Assembly: GCA_964418485.1 (NCBI GenBank) | Contig: CAYQMH010000004.1 | Coordinates: 10,972-74,971, forward strand | Origin: JAFGHJ01 sp964418485 | GTDB lineage: Bacteria > Hydrothermota > UBA3072 | DNA: 64,000 nucleotides | Reading direction: 5' to 3' | In this document: positions 15,886 through 24,247 of the stretch, piece after piece | How the letters are laid out: the number at the start of each line of letters is the position of its first letter | Numbering within the stretch: the stretch's first letter is position 1 | The notes under the pieces: generated by a model | The model's input: only the letters and a program-made list of their open reading frames with translations | The model's database searches: none | Told to the model about the DNA's origin: nothing | Made by a program: the position numbers and the translations under genes

Positions 15886-16055
15886 ATTGAAAGAAAGGCG
15901 AGGGCTAACCGTTCATCAGGAACGCGGTCAATTTTCCCACCGTGAAAATTGCCGCTCGCTCTCAGCCTCACTCCTCTTGAAATATAAATATTTCAAGAGA
16001 CCATGGCCGCACGGCTTCCGAGACGTCCTTCTGAACGGTTAGCCCTCGCTTCAAT
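15886..16055. ncRNA. Unidentified branched structured RNA or MITE-like element
   Basis: An outer stem of 18 perfect base pairs joins 15898-15915 and 16032-16049, extended by ATTGAA/TTCAAT (15886-15891 and 16050-16055) across a 6-nt bulge. Inside it, stems continue (AGG...CCT) and two further hairpins form: CAATTTTC/GAAAATTG (8 bp, within a longer GCGG/CCGC stem) and CTCTTGAAATAT/ATATTTCAAGAG (12 bp). I could not match it to tmRNA, SRP RNA, 6S RNA or RNase P RNA. No good promoter is apparent on either strand. It lies between the rseP 3' end and the B12 operon promoter. The strand is undecided, because the fold is nearly symmetrical. A small inverted-repeat transposable element is the main alternative. 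Confidence 0.55.
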
Positions 16056-16111
16056 CAGGGGGTGTTTCTTTTCCAAAATGTGAAAAGTAAAGTGAGGAAT
16101 GGTTTTTTAAA

Positions 16112-16180
16112 CCACAGAATATTTTTTGTTCTCTGTGGTTTTATTTTTTCTCTGTGTGCTCTGTGGTAAAATTGTTTTTT
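16112..16180. repeat. Intergenic 9-bp-period repeat (CTCTGTG type)
   Basis: Units of CTCTGTGNN and their complement occur on both sides of an A/T-rich centre: ACCACAGAATATT facing TTCTCTGTGGT, then CTCTGTGTG CTCTGTGG. The left and right parts can pair. It lies downstream of rseP. Confidence 0.65.
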
Positions 16181-16207
16181 GGGGAGGGGGTGTAGCGGCT
16201 TTGCCGC

Positions 16208-17473
16208 TCAGAACTTTCCCTGTATTCCTTTAATTACGTCGTTGAATATTATCAAAGCCATGAGAGAAAAAAGAATAATGGTGCCAGTCGTTTGAACAAT
16301 TTTTAAAAGTGTTTTAGAAGGAGCTTTTCTTGTATTAAAAGTAGCTAGTGATACTATAATATAGAACCCATCGAGTGGCGGTATAGGAATAAGATTTACC
16401 ATAGCAAGATTAATTGTTATAAGTCCTACAAACATTAAGAACCATATAAAACCTCGATTTAGTTGTTTTTTGGTAATTATTACTATGCCTACAGGTCCTG
16501 CAAGTTCTTTTGGTGAAACTTTTCTCTGGAATAACCAGCTAAATGTTCGAGAAATTAGTAAGGCGGTATTACAGCTTTGTTGCCACGCAAATGAGATTGC
16601 CTGTATTCCACCAATACTTATTTTAGTTGAAAGTGGTTCTATTCCGATTATCCCTCTACTTATTATTGAATCTCCCTCCATGATCTTTTGCTTGTCGGGT
16701 ACTATATTAATTTTCATTGTATCGCCATTTGATAGGTATACGACGTTCAGTGTTTCTTCTGCCGCGGGATGGATTAGATCAGTTATGTCATTCCAGCTGT
16801 TTATGGATTTGTCTTGAATTTTGATTATCCGGCTGTCTTTTTTCATACCTGCTTTATCGGCGGGTAAATTTTTAATTACGTTACCTACTACCGGAAGTAT
16901 GAAAGGAATTAATGAGTCAATGTTTAGAGAATCAATCACTATATCTGTTTTTTCTCCCTCTCGGAGGAGCGAAATTTTAGAGTTCTTTTGTATTTTTTCT
17001 ATAATTTCATACCAGTTGTTTATTTTCTTTCCGTCTATTTCCAATATTTCATCATTTGGTAAAAGGTTGCTCCCTGCATTTGCTTCTTTTATTGTAGTCG
17101 TCGGGATTACTTCGATGCCGTTGAATATGAAAACAGACAGGAATATTAAAAATCCGAGAGTGAAATTGCCAAACGAACCGGCGAAAACAACTGCTGTTTT
17201 TTGTAATCCGTTTTTAGAAAAAAATTCGTCATCTTCACCTTTAATTTGGTCCGGGTCCATTCCTTTTATTTCGACATATCCCCCAAAGGGTATTGCGGAT
17301 AACCTAAATTCCGTCTCTCCCCATTTGTAAAAAGAAAATAGTTTCGGACCAAGACCTATAGAGAAAACGGGGGCACTCATTTTTGACCACTTGGCTACAA
17401 TTAAATGGAAAAATTCGTGAACAAAGATCATAACGCTTAAAGCGATAAGTGCGGCAATTATACCTAAAAACAT
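16208..17473 (-). CDS. rseP: RIP-type site-2 zinc metalloprotease RseP
   Basis: A 421-residue intramembrane protease of the RseP/SpoIVFB class. The zinc site HEFFH is at residues 19-23 in the first membrane segment, a PDZ region lies in the middle (around NLLPNDEILEIDGKKI and a second GMKKDSRIIKIQ copy, consistent with tandem PDZ), and the third core motif NLIPIPPLDG is in the C-terminal membrane part. Family members cleave anti-sigma factors or signal peptide remnants in the inner membrane. It follows dxr directly, with start and stop abutting, the usual dxr-rseP order. Confidence 0.94.
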   Translation of the reverse strand: MFLGIIAALIALSVMIFVHEFFHLIVAKWSKMSAPVFSIGLGPKLFSFYKWGETEFRLSAIPFGGYVEIKGMDPDQIKGEDDEFFSKNGLQKTAVVFAGSFGNFTLGFLIFLSVFIFNGIEVIPTTTIKEANAGSNLLPNDEILEIDGKKINNWYEIIEKIQKNSKISLLREGEKTDIVIDSLNIDSLIPFILPVVGNVIKNLPADKAGMKKDSRIIKIQDKSINSWNDITDLIHPAAEETLNVVYLSNGDTMKINIVPDKQKIMEGDSIISRGIIGIEPLSTKISIGGIQAISFAWQQSCNTALLISRTFSWLFQRKVSPKELAGPVGIVIITKKQLNRGFIWFLMFVGLITINLAMVNLIPIPPLDGFYIIVSLATFNTRKAPSKTLLKIVQTTGTIILFSLMALIIFNDVIKGIQGKF

Positions 17474-18607
17474 TTACATTATCCTCCGGGCTTCTTCTTT
17501 TGCCCAATTAAGTGATTCCACAATTTCTTTTTCCCCAGGGTTCTTATTATTTTCATGTGAATCTGTAATTTTAAGAATTATATCTGTAATATTTTGAAAC
17601 GATATTTCGCCTCGTAGGAATCTATCGACTGCAACTTCATCTGCGCCTACTAATACAGCAGGCAGAGTTCCTCCTTCCGTTAAAGCTCTGTAGCTTAAAG
17701 GTATAAGTGGAAATCGCGTCAGATCTATTTCTTTAAAATTTAGAGAGCTTAAGTCTCTCATATTAATTCTTCCTGTGGGAAAGTTTTCCCTGATGGGATT
17801 GGTTAGAGCGAATTGTATCGGTATTTTCATATCGGGAATAGACATTTGCGAAATAATAGAACCATCCTTGAATTCTACCATACCGTGAATTATCGATTCG
17901 GGATGTATTATAACTTCGATTTCGTCCGCCTCCAGGTCAAAGAAGACTGAAGCTTCGATTATTTCTAATCCTTTATTCATTAAGGTTGCCGAGTCGATAG
18001 TTACTTTGTCTCCCATTTCCCAGGTTGGGTGATTGAGGGCTTCCGCGGGAGTTATATTATCAAAAGTTTTTCTATCATAGAATGGTCCGCCTGAAGCCGT
18101 TATTATTATCTTTTCTACATTGTTTCTTTTTGATTTAGATAAAATCTGATATATTGCGGAATGTTCGCTATCGATTGGGATCAATTCTCCAGGCAGGTTT
18201 TTTAACTTATTTCTTAGGATAGGAGAAAAGGCCACAAGGGTTTCCTTGTTTGCCGTGCATATTCTTTTTCCTTTTTCCAAACCTTTGATTAAAGATTTGT
18301 AAGAAGATATTCCAGCTGTTGCAATTACTATTATATCTATTGCTTCATTTTCATATATAGAATCCACTTCCTCGTGCCCGATTAATATCTTAAATTTGTT
18401 ATGTAAATTTCTTTCTAATTCTTGTTTGTTTTTTTCAAAAAAACTGCCGATATATTCAGGTTTGAATTCTTGTGCCTGTTTTGCCAGAAGGGAGATATTA
18501 TCCCCACCGAATAAAGCGGATACGTTAAAATATTTAAGGTTTTTTATAACTTTTAAGGTGTTCCTACCTATGGAACCTGTCGACCCTAGTATAGCAACGT
18601 TTTTCAT
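17474..18607 (-). CDS. dxr: 1-deoxy-D-xylulose 5-phosphate reductoisomerase
   Basis: A 377-residue enzyme converting DXP to 2-C-methyl-D-erythritol 4-phosphate with NADPH, the committed step of the MEP isoprenoid pathway. It begins with the NADPH-binding LGSTGSIGRNTL, and has the active-site segments IPIDSEHSAIYQ, ITASGGPF, HPTWEMGDKVTIDSATLMNK and GLEIIEA. Length is normal. The start overlaps the cdsA stop by 4 nt. The MEP gene ispF occurs elsewhere in this window (43027-43503), and uppS in this operon uses the pathway product. Confidence 0.96.
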   Translation of the reverse strand: MKNVAILGSTGSIGRNTLKVIKNLKYFNVSALFGGDNISLLAKQAQEFKPEYIGSFFEKNKQELERNLHNKFKILIGHEEVDSIYENEAIDIIVIATAGISSYKSLIKGLEKGKRICTANKETLVAFSPILRNKLKNLPGELIPIDSEHSAIYQILSKSKRNNVEKIIITASGGPFYDRKTFDNITPAEALNHPTWEMGDKVTIDSATLMNKGLEIIEASVFFDLEADEIEVIIHPESIIHGMVEFKDGSIISQMSIPDMKIPIQFALTNPIRENFPTGRINMRDLSSLNFKEIDLTRFPLIPLSYRALTEGGTLPAVLVGADEVAVDRFLRGEISFQNITDIILKITDSHENNKNPGEKEIVESLNWAKEEARRIM

Positions 18608-19470
18608 CTTACTGCGAAAAACCTAAGATAATAGTATATAAGAGGAGCGGTAAAAAGTAGTGAGTCGAATCTATCGAGAAAACCGCCGTGTCCCGGAATT
18701 ACAGCGGAAGCGTCCTTTATTTTAACGTCTCTTTTTATCATAGATTCTACTAAATCACCTATAGGGGCAACAATTCCTACTACGATACCAAGAATTATAC
18801 AGTCAAACCATGAGAGATAAGAAGCGTATAAGTAGTGATAAATGAAAGCGGACAGTATTGCGGCAAAAGCTCCTCCTATTACGCCTTCCCAGGTTTTTTT
18901 AGGAGAGACTACCGGGAAAAATTTTGCCTTACCGAATTTCCTTCCTACGAAAAAAGCCGCTGAATCATTAGACCAGGTGATAACAAATGGCAGTAACGCA
19001 AGGCTCGTACCCAAACGTATCGGTATTCCAAAAATATTTTTATAGGTGAAAGGCTCCAAAACTTCAGGCATTTGCATCAAAAGTATAAGATGGCTAAATA
19101 ACCACCCAACGTAAATCACTCCGAATACTGTACCGGATAAATGGAATATAGCTTCCTCTTTTTTTCGTCTGAACAGTTCCGCGAAAGCCACAACAATGAC
19201 CAGAGCTGTTATGGTGATAACCGTAAAGAGGTGACTTTGAAAATAAGCGTTCAGTCCTAATATCAATGAGGAAATTATAGCAAGGGATTTGTATGGTGTT
19301 AGCCCACGTTCCCTTAGGATATCACAGAATTCATATACACCAAGAAAGATACCTAATTCGATAAGAATTAAAAAGTATATCCCGCCAGCCCTGGCGATGA
19401 TAATAAGCGCAGGGATAAAAAGTATTGCTGTTATCCAGCGGCGACTTAGATTTACTGAATGGTTCCGAAT
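18604..19470 (-). CDS. cdsA: Phosphatidate cytidylyltransferase
   Basis: A polytopic inner-membrane enzyme making CDP-diacylglycerol from phosphatidate and CTP. The C-terminal signature is clear: RDVKIKDASAVIPGHGGFLDRFDSL, quoted here only as KDASAVIPGHGGFLDRFDS, preceded by SPKKTWEGVIGG. The first canonical start in frame is a TTG at 19266, but 68 more upstream codons encode the expected N-terminal membrane part (SRRWITAILFIPALIIIA). No ATG, GTG or TTG is present there. An ATT at 19468-19470, overlapping the uppS stop by 19 bp and preceded by a purine-rich AGAGAG, is the most suitable start and gives 288 residues, a normal length. Confidence 0.85.
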   Translation of the reverse strand: MRNHSVNLSRRWITAILFIPALIIIARAGGIYFLILIELGIFLGVYEFCDILRERGLTPYKSLAIISSLILGLNAYFQSHLFTVITITALVIVVAFAELFRRKKEEAIFHLSGTVFGVIYVGWLFSHLILLMQMPEVLEPFTYKNIFGIPIRLGTSLALLPFVITWSNDSAAFFVGRKFGKAKFFPVVSPKKTWEGVIGGAFAAILSAFIYHYLYASYLSWFDCIILGIVVGIVAPIGDLVESMIKRDVKIKDASAVIPGHGGFLDRFDSLLFTAPLIYYYLRFFAVR

Positions 19471-20141
19471 CTTCTTTCTCTCTTTTGGTAAGATCGTATG
19501 GCTTTTATAAAATGACTTTTGTTAAAATCCGGCCAGAGTTCATCGGTAAAAAATAACTCTGTGTAAGCAATTTGATAAAGTAAAAAGTTTGAGATGCGTA
19601 ACTCTCCGCTTGTCCTTATAAATAGATCGGGGTCAGGGACGTCAGGTAAAAATAAATAGTTTCTAAAAGTTTCTTCTGTTATCTTCTTCCCTTTTTCTAC
19701 AGCTTTGTTGGCTGCTGCTATTATTTCTGCTCGTCCGCTGTAGTTAAATGCCAGTATGAGATTTAATTGATCTAAGTTTTTTGTTTGCTCTTGAATCCAT
19801 AATGCCGATTTTTTAACGTCAGATGGCAACTCGTCGATTTTCCCCAAAAATCTTACTCTAATGTTATTCTTCTTTAATTCGCTTATTTCTTCTCTTATTA
19901 CTTTAGAAAAAAGGGACATTAATCCTTCAACTTCTTCTTTTGGTCTGTCCCAGTTTTCCCGTGAGAAAGCATATAAGGTCAGATACTTAATTTTGAATTC
20001 CTGGCAATATTCGGTAGCTCTTCTTACGGAATTGACTCCAGCCAGATGACCTTGTAAGCGTGGTAGATTTCTTTGTTTTGCCCATCTACCGTTCCCATCC
20101 ATTATTATTGCAATATGGGTAGGAATATTTTCATTAGCCAT
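19452..20141 (-). CDS. uppS: Isoprenyl transferase (undecaprenyl diphosphate synthase)
   Basis: A 229-residue cis-prenyltransferase that elongates farnesyl diphosphate to the C55 carrier lipid for cell-wall synthesis. The family start HIAIIMDGNGRWAKQRNL is present with the catalytic Asp15, then GHLAGV, YAFSRENWDRP, and near the C-terminus PDLFIRTSGELRISNFLLYQ. Some lineages make shorter or longer chains; the product here is assumed from the context. The start overlaps the frr stop by 8 bp and its 3' end overlaps the cdsA N-terminal frame. Confidence 0.95.
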   Translation of the reverse strand: MANENIPTHIAIIMDGNGRWAKQRNLPRLQGHLAGVNSVRRATEYCQEFKIKYLTLYAFSRENWDRPKEEVEGLMSLFSKVIREEISELKKNNIRVRFLGKIDELPSDVKKSALWIQEQTKNLDQLNLILAFNYSGRAEIIAAANKAVEKGKKITEETFRNYLFLPDVPDPDLFIRTSGELRISNFLLYQIAYTELFFTDELWPDFNKSHFIKAIRSYQKRERRFGTIQ

Positions 20142-20691
20142 TAAGGATTTCTTTTTCCTTCTTTATAAGAATGTCTTTAATTTTGTTGGTAAAGTGGTCT
20201 GTTATTTTTTGAACTTCATCTTTAAATCTCAATTCGTCGTCTTTCGATACTTTTCCTTCTTTTGCGATATCCTGTATATCTTTTATTGCGTCTCTCCTTA
20301 TATTTCGGAGAGATACTTTTCCTTCTTCTGCAAGACGGTGGACCAGTCTTTTTAATTCTTCTCTTCTTTCATCGGTGAGTGGAGGAATAGGGACACGCAG
20401 AACCGAACCGTCGTTGGATGGATTTAGGCCTAAATCTGAAGATATTATAGCTTTTTCAATGTTATCCATAGCTTTTTCGTCAAACGGATGAAGTACGATA
20501 AGATGTGGTTCCGGAATTGTAATTGAAGCTAGTTGATTGAGAGGCGTCTTTGTGCCATAATAATCTACTTTTAGACCTTCTATAAGAGCCGGAGAAGCTC
20601 TTCCTGTTTTGATATTTGCGAATTCATCAGAAACTATTGAGAATGTTTTTTCCATCTTTTCGACCAATTGTTTCTTGAGAGCCTTATCCAT
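20134..20691 (-). CDS. frr: Ribosome recycling factor
   Basis: A 185-residue protein that, with EF-G, splits ribosomes after termination. It carries the family pattern DEFANIKTGRASPALIEGL, KTPLNQLASITIPEP, NIEKAIISSDLGLNPSNDG and VPIPPLTDERREELKRLVHR. The ATG at 20691 is chosen because AAAGGAGG precedes it and the protein then has the normal length; an upstream in-frame start at 20718 lies within pyrH. The 8-bp overlap with pyrH and the gene order pyrH-frr-uppS-cdsA are conserved across bacteria. Confidence 0.96.
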   Translation of the reverse strand: MDKALKKQLVEKMEKTFSIVSDEFANIKTGRASPALIEGLKVDYYGTKTPLNQLASITIPEPHLIVLHPFDEKAMDNIEKAIISSDLGLNPSNDGSVLRVPIPPLTDERREELKRLVHRLAEEGKVSLRNIRRDAIKDIQDIAKEGKVSKDDELRFKDEVQKITDHFTNKIKDILIKKEKEILNG

Positions 20692-21421
20692 TGTTTCCTC
20701 CTTTAATGATAGACCCAATGTTTTTTCCCTCTATTGCCTTTTTTAAATTATTTTTAACTTCACCATTAAATACGATTATAGGTAAGTTGTGATCCATTGC
20801 CAGAGAGAATGCAGTCAAATCCATTATTTTTAAACCCTGGTTTAGGGCCTTTTTGTAAGTAATTTTTTTGTAAAATTTTGCATCAGGGAATTCATTTGGG
20901 TCTTTTTCGTAAATTCCTTTAACGTTTGTAGATTTTAGTAAAACGTCGGCATTGATCTGTAAAGCACGAAGGACTGCAGCTGTATCTGTGGTGAAGAAGG
21001 GATTGCTTGTTCCTCCGACGAAAATTACAACACGTTTTTGAGTAAGCAGTTCTAATGCCTTAGGTCTGCTGAAATTCTCTCCTATCGAAGGTGAAATTGG
21101 GATTGCGGATAGAACAGAGTTAGAGATTTTTAGTTTTTTAAGTGCTAAAGAAAGAGCTCCTCCATTTATTATCGTTGCTGTCATTCCTAATTCATCAAGT
21201 TCGGCAGATGATATTTTGTGTTTTTTGGATTCTTCCAATCCTCTTAAGATATTTCCGCCGCCCACGACTACACCCATTTCGACTCCCATTTCGTGAAGGT
21301 ATTTTATATCTGAAGCAATAAGATTTAATTTCTTAAAGGAAATAACTTCTTCTTTTTCTTTAAGAAATTCACCACTTAATTTTATTAATATTCTTTTATA
21401 TCTAGGTTTACTCTTCTCCAA
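20684..21421 (-). CDS. pyrH: UMP kinase
   Basis: A 245-residue amino-acid-kinase-fold enzyme converting UMP to UDP. It begins KRILIKLSGEFL, has VGVVVGGGNILRG-like EMGVVVGGGNILRGLE, then FVGGTSNPFFTTDTAAVLRA, ADVLLKSTNVKGIYEKDP, and a late LTAFSLAMDHNLPIIVFN. The start is a TTG at 21421 inside the last codons of tsf, so the two genes overlap by 14 bp. Together with carAB it belongs to pyrimidine nucleotide synthesis, but here it is embedded in the translation operon as in many bacteria. Confidence 0.95.
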   Translation of the reverse strand: MEKSKPRYKRILIKLSGEFLKEKEEVISFKKLNLIASDIKYLHEMGVEMGVVVGGGNILRGLEESKKHKISSAELDELGMTATIINGGALSLALKKLKISNSVLSAIPISPSIGENFSRPKALELLTQKRVVIFVGGTSNPFFTTDTAAVLRALQINADVLLKSTNVKGIYEKDPNEFPDAKFYKKITYKKALNQGLKIMDLTAFSLAMDHNLPIIVFNGEVKNNLKKAIEGKNIGSIIKGGNNG

Positions 21422-22010
21422 CCTGAAACCTTTGGAATCTTCTTACTACTATATTTTCCCCGATAACGGAAATTTTTTCCTTTATTAGATCACCTATGGT
21501 TATTGACGGATCATTGAAGTATTTTTGTTCCAATAGGACTACTTCGTGATAAAACTTTTCAAGTTTGTTTGCAATAATATTCTCCTGTATTTTTTCAGGC
21601 TTGTTCATTCTTTTTACCTGTTCTTCATAAATAGCTCTTTCTTCTTTTAGTATTTCTTTAGGTACTGATTCTCTATCTACCGAGATAGGATTAAAAGCGA
21701 CTACCTGCATTGCAATTTCTTTCGCAAGATTTTCAAATTCCTCCGTTCTGGCAGCGAAATCAGTCTGGCAATTTAATTCCACTACTCCAACTTTCTGATT
21801 TCCGGGGTGAACGTAGGCGTAAATAATGCCTTCTTTTGCAGACTTTCCGATTTTTTTGGATGCTTCCGCAATTCCTTTTTTTCTTAAGATTTGAATTGCT
21901 TCTTTAATATCGCCTTTTGATTCTTTTAATGCGTTTTTACAGTCCAATACACCTGCGTTTGTCTTTGCTCTTAATTCCTTGATGAGTTTAATGTCAACTT
22001 CAGAAGTCAC
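21408..22010 (-). CDS. tsf: Elongation factor Ts
   Basis: A 200-residue guanine nucleotide exchange factor for EF-Tu. The N-terminal UBA-like helix region has LIKELRAKTNAGVLDCKNAL and the core EASKKIGKSAKEGIIYAYVH, then VGVVELNCQTDFAAR. Length places it with the short EF-Ts forms that keep one core subdomain plus a C-terminal tail. AGGAGG precedes the start and rpsB lies 45 bp upstream, the classic rpsB-tsf pair. Confidence 0.95.
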   Translation of the reverse strand: MTSEVDIKLIKELRAKTNAGVLDCKNALKESKGDIKEAIQILRKKGIAEASKKIGKSAKEGIIYAYVHPGNQKVGVVELNCQTDFAARTEEFENLAKEIAMQVVAFNPISVDRESVPKEILKEERAIYEEQVKRMNKPEKIQENIIANKLEKFYHEVVLLEQKYFNDPSITIGDLIKEKISVIGENIVVRRFQRFQVGEE

Positions 22011-22055
22011 AAGAACCTCCTCTTATATTTATAGATTTTCTTGACAAGGGATTTT

Positions 22056-22781
22056 TTATTTTTCTTTTACTTCTTCTTCTTTGATTTGTTGTTTTTCCTC
22101 GAATCGTTTTTTACCCTCAACAATAGCTGTTTCGATTATATTTGTAATAAGTTTAATTGATTCGATAGCATCATCGTTTGCCGGGATCGGAAAATCTACC
22201 ATTTCAGGGTCAGAGTTGGTGTCTATTATTGCTACAACCGGTATTTCTAATAGATTAGCCTCTTTTACTGCAATTTCTTCCTGTCTTACGTCGATTACAT
22301 ACAATAAATTCGGTAGTTTTTCCATATTTTGGATTCCATCGAAATGTTTTCTCATCTTATCTCTTTGTCTTAAAAGCTGGCTTTGAGTTTTTGTCGGTAA
22401 TTCCTTGAAATTTTCTTGTTCTATCTGTTCGCAAAGTGCATTATATTTGTTTATACTATTCCTTATTACGCTGAAGTTTGTGAGTGTTCCACCCAACCAG
22501 CGTTCCTTAACATAGGAGATATTAATTCTTTTTGCGGTTTCTTCTATTATATTCTGTGCTTGTTTTTTTGTGCCCACAAATAAGAAATCTCCACCCTCTG
22601 CCGCAGTTTTCACTACAATATTGTAAGCATCTTTCATTAATTCCACTGATTTTCGAAGATCGATTATATGTAAACCATTTTTTTCTGTGTAGATAAAAGG
22701 TTTCATTTTTGGATTCCAATTTCTTCTTCTATGTCCAAAATGTGCCCTTGCGTCTAACAAATCTTTAAATTGTAATGCCAC
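22056..22781 (-). CDS. rpsB: Small ribosomal subunit protein uS2
   Basis: A 241-residue ribosomal protein S2. Typical segments are LLDARAHFGHRRRNWNPKM near the N-terminus, FVGTKKQAQNII, RWLGGTLTNFSVIRNSI, and VDTNSDP-like IIDTNSDPEMVDFPIPAND near the C-terminus. The tail is acidic and lysine/glutamate-rich. It lies 9 bp after rpsI and before tsf in a ribosomal operon. Confidence 0.97.
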   Translation of the reverse strand: MALQFKDLLDARAHFGHRRRNWNPKMKPFIYTEKNGLHIIDLRKSVELMKDAYNIVVKTAAEGGDFLFVGTKKQAQNIIEETAKRINISYVKERWLGGTLTNFSVIRNSINKYNALCEQIEQENFKELPTKTQSQLLRQRDKMRKHFDGIQNMEKLPNLLYVIDVRQEEIAVKEANLLEIPVVAIIDTNSDPEMVDFPIPANDDAIESIKLITNIIETAIVEGKKRFEEKQQIKEEEVKEK

Positions 22782-22790
22782 TCTATCCTC

Positions 22791-23180
22791 CTATCTCTTC
22801 GAATGCTGGAAAGCTCTTCTTGCTTTTTGAAGTCCATATTTTTTTCTTTCTTTAACTCGTGCGTCTCTTGTCAAGAAGCCGGCATCTCTTAATGGCTTTT
22901 TGTATTCTTCATTTAACTGCACAAGACCTTTGGCGACTGAATGTCTCATAGCATCTGCCTGTCCTGCAAGGCCTCCCCCTTTGGCTACAATATTTATATC
23001 AAAATCGTTTTGGACTCCGACTCTCTCAAGTGGTTTTCGTACTTCGTAAACAAGACGGTTTGATTTAAGATATTCTTTTACTGTTTTTTTATTAACAGTA
23101 ATTTTACCACTTCCCGGGAAAAAACGAGAAGTAGCTACCGCATTTTTTCTTCTTCCAGTTGCAATAGTAAGTTCTTCCAT
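22791..23180 (-). CDS. rpsI: Small ribosomal subunit protein uS9
   Basis: A 129-residue ribosomal protein S9, starting ATGRRKNAVATSRFFPGSGK and ending with the conserved basic tail KKYGLQKARRAFQHSKR, whose last residues contact P-site tRNA. The AKGGGLAGQADAMRHSVAKG block is also present. It begins 2 bp after rplM, the universal rplM-rpsI pair. Confidence 0.97.
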   Translation of the reverse strand: MEELTIATGRRKNAVATSRFFPGSGKITVNKKTVKEYLKSNRLVYEVRKPLERVGVQNDFDINIVAKGGGLAGQADAMRHSVAKGLVQLNEEYKKPLRDAGFLTRDARVKERKKYGLQKARRAFQHSKR

Positions 23181-23182
23181 TT

Positions 23183-23617
23183 TTATACTCCTATCTCTAA
23201 TTTCTTTGGTTTCTGAGCTTCATGCGGATGTTTTTCATCGCAATAAACTTTTAATTTTTTTATCATTTGTCTTCCAAGTCTGTTTTTAGGTAACATGCCA
23301 GATACTGCGTTAATTACTATTCCTTCGGGGTCTTTCTCTTTTTTAGTTTTGAAAGGAATTTCTTTTAGTCCACCAAGGTAACCGCTGTGTTTCCTGTACA
23401 ATTTTTGCGCTTCTTTTTTTCCGGTAAGTTTTACTTTGTCGGCATTTATGATGATAACAAAGTCACCATTGTCGAGATGAGGTGTAAAATCAGGTTTATG
23501 TTTACCCCTTAATATGCTGGCAGCTTTGGAAGCTACTCTCCCTAGGATTTTATCCTCGGCATCTAAAAGCCACCATTCCCGATTGATGTTTTCCCTCTTC
23601 AATGAAAAAGTCTTCAT
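23183..23617 (-). CDS. rplM: Large ribosomal subunit protein uL13
   Basis: A 144-residue ribosomal protein L13, with REWWLLDAEDKILGRVASKA, LRGKHKPDFTPHLDNGDFV, and AVSGMLPKNRLGRQMIKKLK. It is the first gene of the long minus-strand operon that runs to rseP and is preceded by a consensus promoter about 60 bp upstream. Confidence 0.97.
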   Translation of the reverse strand: MKTFSLKRENINREWWLLDAEDKILGRVASKAASILRGKHKPDFTPHLDNGDFVIIINADKVKLTGKKEAQKLYRKHSGYLGGLKEIPFKTKKEKDPEGIVINAVSGMLPKNRLGRQMIKKLKVYCDEKHPHEAQKPKKLEIGV

Positions 23618-23675
23618 TTTTTCTCCTTTCCAAATTTTATGCTTTTTAACTTATTTTATTTGTATTCTTGGCTTA

Positions 23676-23703
23676 AATATATAAGGAAAAGGAATTTTGT
23701 CAA
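23676..23703 (-). promoter_or_regulatory. Promoter of the rplM-rseP operon
   Basis: On the minus strand, TTGACA (23703-23698), 16-bp spacer, TATATT (23681-23676). The start codon of rplM is about 58 bp downstream, so this operon has a true leader with a ribosome-binding site (GAAAGGAG). Confidence 0.8.
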
Positions 23704-23843
23704 GAACTATTTTATTATTGCAAAGAAGTCATATAAAACAGAGAGAATTTAGAAGGCGGAAGTTAGAAGTTAGTATCCCATCTTCACCCAAAAGAACTGA
23801 TTTAATCATGAAGAGCTGATGGTAAGCAATTGATTTTTGCCAC

Positions 23844-23871
23844 TTGAAATTTTATTTTTTTGCATTATAAT
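23844..23871 (+). promoter_or_regulatory. Promoter of the ComFB-like gene
   Basis: TTGAAA (23844-23849), 16-bp spacer, TATAAT (23866-23871), with only 7 nt before the ATG at 23879. The predicted transcript starts at or next to the start codon, and there is no ribosome-binding site. Confidence 0.7.
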
Positions 23872-23878
23872 AACTGGC

Positions 23879-24142
23879 ATGAAAAGAAGAAATTACATGG
23901 AGAGGATGGTTGAGGAAATTTTGAGTGAAATCTTTAAAACTTATCCTGATTATGAGGATTGTGAACCTTATAGAGAAGAAATAATTGCGCTGGCGCTCAC
24001 TAAATGTGAACCTTTTTATACAACTAGTGATGTGGGGCACGCTGTGGTAAAAACGAGAATGGACAGTTTGGGATTTCGTTCAAAAGTCACTTCTATAGTT
24101 ATGGAAGCGATAGGACAAGTCAAAAAAAATCCCAGAGAGTAA
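23879..24142 (+). CDS. Late competence development protein ComFB-like
   Basis: An 87-residue small protein starting MKRRNYMERMVEEIL. The pattern of a helix, then YEDCEPYREEIIALALTKCE, PFYTTSDVGHA and a final helix fits the ComFB domain, in which cysteine pairs and the IIALALNKL-like core are conserved. ComFB proteins occur in competence loci of Gram-positives and alone in many other phyla, where some bind cyclic dinucleotides. Its role here is unclear; no competence genes are adjacent. The start at 23879 is preferred to 23837 because it matches the leaderless promoter. Confidence 0.7.
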   Translation: MKRRNYMERMVEEILSEIFKTYPDYEDCEPYREEIIALALTKCEPFYTTSDVGHAVVKTRMDSLGFRSKVTSIVMEAIGQVKKNPRE

Positions 24143-24247
24143 ATATTACCTTAGGATTTAGCTTTAGTTTTGGTTTTTTTGACTTTTAGTCTAAATATTC
24201 GTCTTTGCTTTTTTTAACCTATTGTATATTTTTAAGGAGATTCTGGC

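Noticed and set aside
15886..16055. tmRNA, SRP RNA or 6S RNA at this site
   Set aside because: I could not find the tmRNA tag or CCA end, the SRP apical GGAA loop context, or the 6S conserved bulge.
23852..24034. Minus-strand frame over the ComFB-like gene
   Set aside because: The plus frame has a fitting promoter and protein-family similarity; the minus frame has neither.
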